Assembly (NCBI GenBank): GCA_023439545.1
Contig: JAEXNT010000036.1
Span: 1 to 64,000, forward strand
Direction of reading: 5' to 3'
Origin: Bacillota bacterium
GTDB lineage: Bacteria > Bacillota > Clostridia > Acetivibrionales > DTU013
DNA length: 64,000 nucleotides
Under the pieces are notes generated by a model, which did not search any database, was not told where the DNA came from, and saw only the letters and a program-made list of their open reading frames with translations. The first letter of the stretch is position 1. Every line of letters begins with the position of its first letter. Of the stretch, positions 61,055-64,000 are shown piece by piece. Made by a program: the position numbers and the translations under genes.

Positions 61055-63082
61055 CTACGAAATTTCCTTCAGCACATCTTCGAAACACGATGCCGTCAGA
61101 GGCCTGTTAAAATAGTAGCCCTGCCCGATATTGCACCTTTCCCGTTTCAGCATGATAGCCTGTTGTGCATTTTCAACACCTTCAGCAACAATTTCAGACT
61201 TTAGCAGATGCCCCATTTTAATAATGAATTTGATAAGGGTAACGGTGTTCGGGTTTGTTGCTGCATCTAAAATAAAGGACTGATCGATTTTTAAAATATC
61301 GATCGGCAGGGACTTCAGTACATTCAACGAGGAATATCCCATGCCGAAGTCATCAATAGCGACTTTTACCCCGATCGCTCTTAATTCGTTCACAATCCTG
61401 CTTGTCTTTTTAATATCCTGCATAACGCTTTCAGTGATTTCAATGATAAGATATTTAGGGTCGAGTTTTGTTTTTTTTAGAATACGGGTAACCGTCCTTG
61501 TAAAGTCGGAATGCTTCAGCTGGCAACCAGAAACGTTGACAGCAATAGGAAAACAGGGATAGTTGCTATCCTGCCAACTTCTATTCTGCCTGCATGCGGT
61601 TTCGAGAATCCACTCCCCCAAAGGGAGGATCAAACCTATATCTTCGGCGCGCGGAATAAAATCGGCCGGTGAAACTTCGCCCAATACGGGATGCTGCCAG
61701 CGGGCGAGTACTTCCGCTCCGGAGAGTCTTCCCGATTTAAGTTCGAATTGCGGTTGATAGTGCAATCTGAATTCCTTTTTTGATAGAGCCCTTCTCAGAC
61801 CATTTTCCAGTTCCAGAGCTCTAGTCATGTTTTTCTTCAAGGCTGGAGTGAAAAATTGATATTTGGATTTTCCGCTGATTTTTGAATAGTACATTGCAGC
61901 ATCGGCATTTATGACAAAGGTATCCACATTGTCGCCATCTCCTGGAAACAGGCTTATACCGATGCTCGAAGTGGTGTAAGCCTCGCAATTCAAATATTTG
62001 AATGGACGATTGAATGCCTTGACTATTCTTTGGGCTATCCTGGCACATTTGGCTTTACCGGCATTTTTTAGAACGATGACAAACTCGTCTCCCCCGTTCC
62101 TGAAAATCATACACTCTTCCTCGATGCATTCGTTAAGCCGTTTGGACGCCTGTCTGAGTATTTCGTCTCCGAAATTGTGTCCGAAGGTGTCGTTGATGGC
62201 CTTGAAGCGATCCAAATCGATGAACATGACTCCCATTTCCATGTTGTGGAGCTTGCAGAATTCCACGGAACCGGCTGTATATTCGTTGAAAAGCCTCCTG
62301 TTCGGAAGATCCGTCAACGGGTCGTGATATGCCATGTATCTTATGCTTTCTTCGACTTTTTTCAGATGGGTAATGTCAAGCATGGTCCCGAGTACAGCCG
62401 GCGAACCGTCGCATTCCATGGTGGAGGAATAGGTTTCCACATAAACTACCTTTCCGTCTTTTCTTACCATTCTGAACTGCTTCTGCCGTTTACCAGACAA
62501 TAGATCCCAATCCTTTTCCTCCGGATAATCCCTATCCTCCGGGAAGACCAAATCATGGAAGCAAATATCAGCTAATTCAATTGATGAGTAACCAAGAAGG
62601 TTTTCAATATAGGAGTTGGCATAATAGAAACGTCCCCCCGAGTAGAGAAAAACCCCGACAATAGAACTCTGAGAAAGGCTCTGATAGCACCATTCAGTCT
62701 CCCGGAACTTTCTTTCGGCATCCTTTTCGTCGGTAATATCCTGCAGGATGGTCAATGTTGCAGGCTTTCCCTTGAAAAGAATGCCTGTGGAAATTGAACA
62801 AAAATCATGGGGCGAGCTGTTCGGCAGGACTACCTTATTTACCGAAAGGGTCGTTGATTTGCAGGAGTCTTGAAAAGTAATCCCGTTTGAATCCCCGTCT
62901 ACGGCACTTTCTAAAAAATCAGCCACAGACCTGCCTTCTATCTCGACCTTATCTGAACCGGTACCAGAAAATAGTCTTTGAGCTTTTATATTGGCAAAAA
63001 CTATCCTCCCTTCCTCTTGAATGATTAAAGCAAAAGGGAGGATAGCGCCAAACTCCTCTATAAAATTATTCACTCCATCCAT
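61055..63082 (-). CDS. PAS-PAS-GGDEF-EAL cyclic-di-GMP protein
   Basis: 675 residues, no membrane helix, so probably cytoplasmic. Two PAS domains (about 10-120 and 125-240; second ends VLGTMLDITHLKK), a GGDEF domain (about 245-405) with RNGGDEFVIVL intact, and an EAL domain (about 415-670). The EAL signature reads EVLARWQHP, a conservative variant, and the other active-site pieces are present: VNVSGCQL, EITESVM, DDFGMGYSSL, KIDQSFI and AEGVE. Both synthesis and breakdown are therefore possible. Lies on the minus strand upstream of nothing else; the STAS-like gene precedes it by 60 bases and may be in the same transcript. Confidence 0.94.
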   Translation of the reverse strand: MDGVNNFIEEFGAILPFALIIQEEGRIVFANIKAQRLFSGTGSDKVEIEGRSVADFLESAVDGDSNGITFQDSCKSTTLSVNKVVLPNSSPHDFCSISTGILFKGKPATLTILQDITDEKDAERKFRETEWCYQSLSQSSIVGVFLYSGGRFYYANSYIENLLGYSSIELADICFHDLVFPEDRDYPEEKDWDLLSGKRQKQFRMVRKDGKVVYVETYSSTMECDGSPAVLGTMLDITHLKKVEESIRYMAYHDPLTDLPNRRLFNEYTAGSVEFCKLHNMEMGVMFIDLDRFKAINDTFGHNFGDEILRQASKRLNECIEEECMIFRNGGDEFVIVLKNAGKAKCARIAQRIVKAFNRPFKYLNCEAYTTSSIGISLFPGDGDNVDTFVINADAAMYYSKISGKSKYQFFTPALKKNMTRALELENGLRRALSKKEFRLHYQPQFELKSGRLSGAEVLARWQHPVLGEVSPADFIPRAEDIGLILPLGEWILETACRQNRSWQDSNYPCFPIAVNVSGCQLKHSDFTRTVTRILKKTKLDPKYLIIEITESVMQDIKKTSRIVNELRAIGVKVAIDDFGMGYSSLNVLKSLPIDILKIDQSFILDAATNPNTVTLIKFIIKMGHLLKSEIVAEGVENAQQAIMLKRERCNIGQGYYFNRPLTASCFEDVLKEIS

Positions 63083-63142
63083 TTCATTCTTTCATCGTAC
63101 TTACCCATACCTACGCCTCCAAAAATTTTACTTTGTCCGGTG

Positions 63143-63508
63143 CTATTTCGTTGCAAGCCAGTCCAATGCTTCCTCTTTTGTATTGAAGATTCTAAATTCG
63201 GTCTTGAGAAACTTGGATGCGCCGTCAAACATAACTTTTGTAAGCCCTTTTATTCCAACCATTGAGTTTGCCTTTAAATATTTCTGGTGCTCAGGCGTGT
63301 ATTTGTTAAAAGCAGTCAAGGTATTCATACTAAAGGGCGAATTTTCGTAATTACCCAACATCAATACCGAACCGATAGGTTCTTTTCTAATGACGATATC
63401 CACTTCAGCAAGCATTTGTATCGACTGTTCCGATTTCAGATTGGAAAAATCCGTATAGAAAATCCTTTTCCCCTTATGAGTGACCCACTGAATCCTGTCT
63501 TCGTACAT
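63143..63508 (-). CDS. Small STAS/SpoIIAA-like protein
   Basis: 121 residues, no signal peptide. Pattern of strands and helices and the phrases IFYTDFSNL, LMLGNYENSPFS and FRIFNTKEEALDWLA at the C-terminus resemble the SpoIIAA-like/STAS proteins that often close with an EEAL-W motif. No clear phosphorylatable Ser is identified, so the assignment is tentative. GGAGG precedes its ATG. It sits 24 bases after the chemoreceptor and before the cyclic-di-GMP gene, which suggests a joint signalling unit. Confidence 0.6.
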   Translation of the reverse strand: MYEDRIQWVTHKGKRIFYTDFSNLKSEQSIQMLAEVDIVIRKEPIGSVLMLGNYENSPFSMNTLTAFNKYTPEHQKYLKANSMVGIKGLTKVMFDGASKFLKTEFRIFNTKEEALDWLATK

Positions 63509-63532
63509 AATACACCTCCAAGTTTAATTTTG

Positions 63533-64000
63533 TCATTCGACTGTTCTATTCAACTCTTCCAAATTACCCATGGATTGAGTGATACAGCTAAGGATTCCTG
63601 CAGATTTCTCAGTCAGAGTTGTCAAATTCTGCGCAATCTCATTCGCTCCTTTTGCATTGTCTTCGGCGCCCGCTGCGATTCCGGAAACCTGATTGGCTAT
63701 ACTGCCTATTGTTGATGTCAATTTATCGATAGCAACAGCGTAATTTTCCATCATACCGTTTATACTGTTCGCATCGACGCTGTATTGTTCCCCTATATCC
63801 ACAAGCTTTCTGTAATCGCTGATAACCTGTTTTTCAATGAATTCGTTCATTTTTTGGGAACTGGTAATCAGCTCACTTAAGAACTCATTCATGATCCTTG
63901 CGATGTCCTGAATATTCAGAACCGTTTCTTTGGTCTTGTCGGCCAGTTTTTTTATTTCCGCCGCCACAACCGTAAAGCCCTTTCCGTGCTCTCCGGCACG
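63533..64000 (-). CDS. Methyl-accepting chemotaxis-like protein, C-terminal part (continues beyond window)
   Basis: The last 156 codons of a chemoreceptor, in frame to the window edge. It opens within the hairpin tip, RAGEHGKGFTVVAAEIKKLAD, the counterpart of the canonical AGExGRGFAVVAxEVRxLA, then descends through a coiled coil (ITSSQKMNEFIEKQV; IANQVSGIAAGAED) and ends NLEELNRTVE. The returning arm is short and has no CheR-docking pentapeptide. Sensor domain and start lie outside the window. Confidence 0.9.
   Translation of the reverse strand, partial: RAGEHGKGFTVVAAEIKKLADKTKETVLNIQDIARIMNEFLSELITSSQKMNEFIEKQVISDYRKLVDIGEQYSVDANSINGMMENYAVAIDKLTSTIGSIANQVSGIAAGAEDNAKGANEIAQNLTTLTEKSAGILSCITQSMGNLEELNRTVE

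Noticed and set aside
1..64000. CRISPR arrays, tRNA or rRNA genes, complete insertion sequences, prophage
   Set aside because: No regularly spaced direct repeats with unique spacers, no tRNA-like cloverleaf, and no transposase or phage gene recognised.

Overview
The window comes from a Gram-positive, spore-former-like anaerobe of the class Clostridia. The signs are strong AGGAGG-type ribosome sites, consensus sigma-A promoters (TTGACA-17-TATAAT), ECF vitamin transport, a cobalamin riboswitch, an Aquifex-type aconitase beside a probable Re-type citrate synthase, copper-amine-oxidase-N and PKD surface proteins, and dispersed GGGACGGTTC repeats. Genus cannot be fixed from the sequence alone. No tRNA, rRNA, CRISPR array, prophage or transposase gene was seen.

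Layout, left to right. (1) 1-5.6 kb, minus strand: a citrate-forming operon with a Re-type citrate synthase candidate, aconitase, a GntR/FCD regulator and a Si-type citrate synthase that runs off the left edge. A palindrome sits on the -10 box of its promoter. (2) 5.7-8.5 kb: a chemoreceptor without an extracellular sensor, a GGGACGGTTC repeat, and an ECF S component plus MBL hydrolase behind a Fur/PerR-like box. (3) 8.5-17.9 kb, minus: four exported proteins in one run (CuAO-N protein, PKD protein, 1380-residue protein with a propeller nested in a vWA-like domain, membrane-anchored Ntn hydrolase). (4) 18-24 kb, minus: corrinoid salvage operon (riboswitch, cobO, btuF, btuC, btuD fusion, cobU, cobS, terminator). 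(5) 24.2-27.2 kb, minus: aspartate kinase, homoserine dehydrogenase and a PheB-like ACT protein. (6) 27.3-31.6 kb, minus: a stand-alone ECF sigma region-2 protein, an OmpR-type regulator, a histidine kinase with a tandem-repeat insert, and a lipoprotein.

(7) 31.9-34.1 kb, plus: XRE-cupin regulator and acyl-CoA synthetase. (8) 34.3-40.9 kb, minus: an ABC exporter with an attenuator-like leader, then an ATPase / COG1361-like surface protein / FtsX permease set. (9) 41-46.4 kb, plus: a tandem pair of secreted PQQ-propeller / BIG2 / glycine-rich proteins. (10) 46.5-52.6 kb, minus: ROK regulator, RbsACB-type sugar transporter and polyol dehydrogenase. (11) 52.6-53.9 kb, minus: DUF1646 transporter behind a terminator/antiterminator leader, probably a Na+-I riboswitch. 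(12) 53.9-56 kb: TfoX-C-like protein and a divergent operon of two paralogous membrane proteins with a winged-helix regulator. (13) 56-64 kb: a PAS-GGDEF-HD-GYP protein, LysR/MFS/DMT genes, a PAS-GGDEF-EAL protein, a STAS-like protein and the end of a second chemoreceptor.

The strongest unusual signals are the nested propeller in the 1380-residue exported protein, the six-copy 18-bp repeat inside a histidine-kinase dimerisation domain, the recently homogenised duplicate of the glycine-rich secreted proteins, the switchable leader before DUF1646, and the co-occurrence of Si- and Re-type citrate synthase genes.
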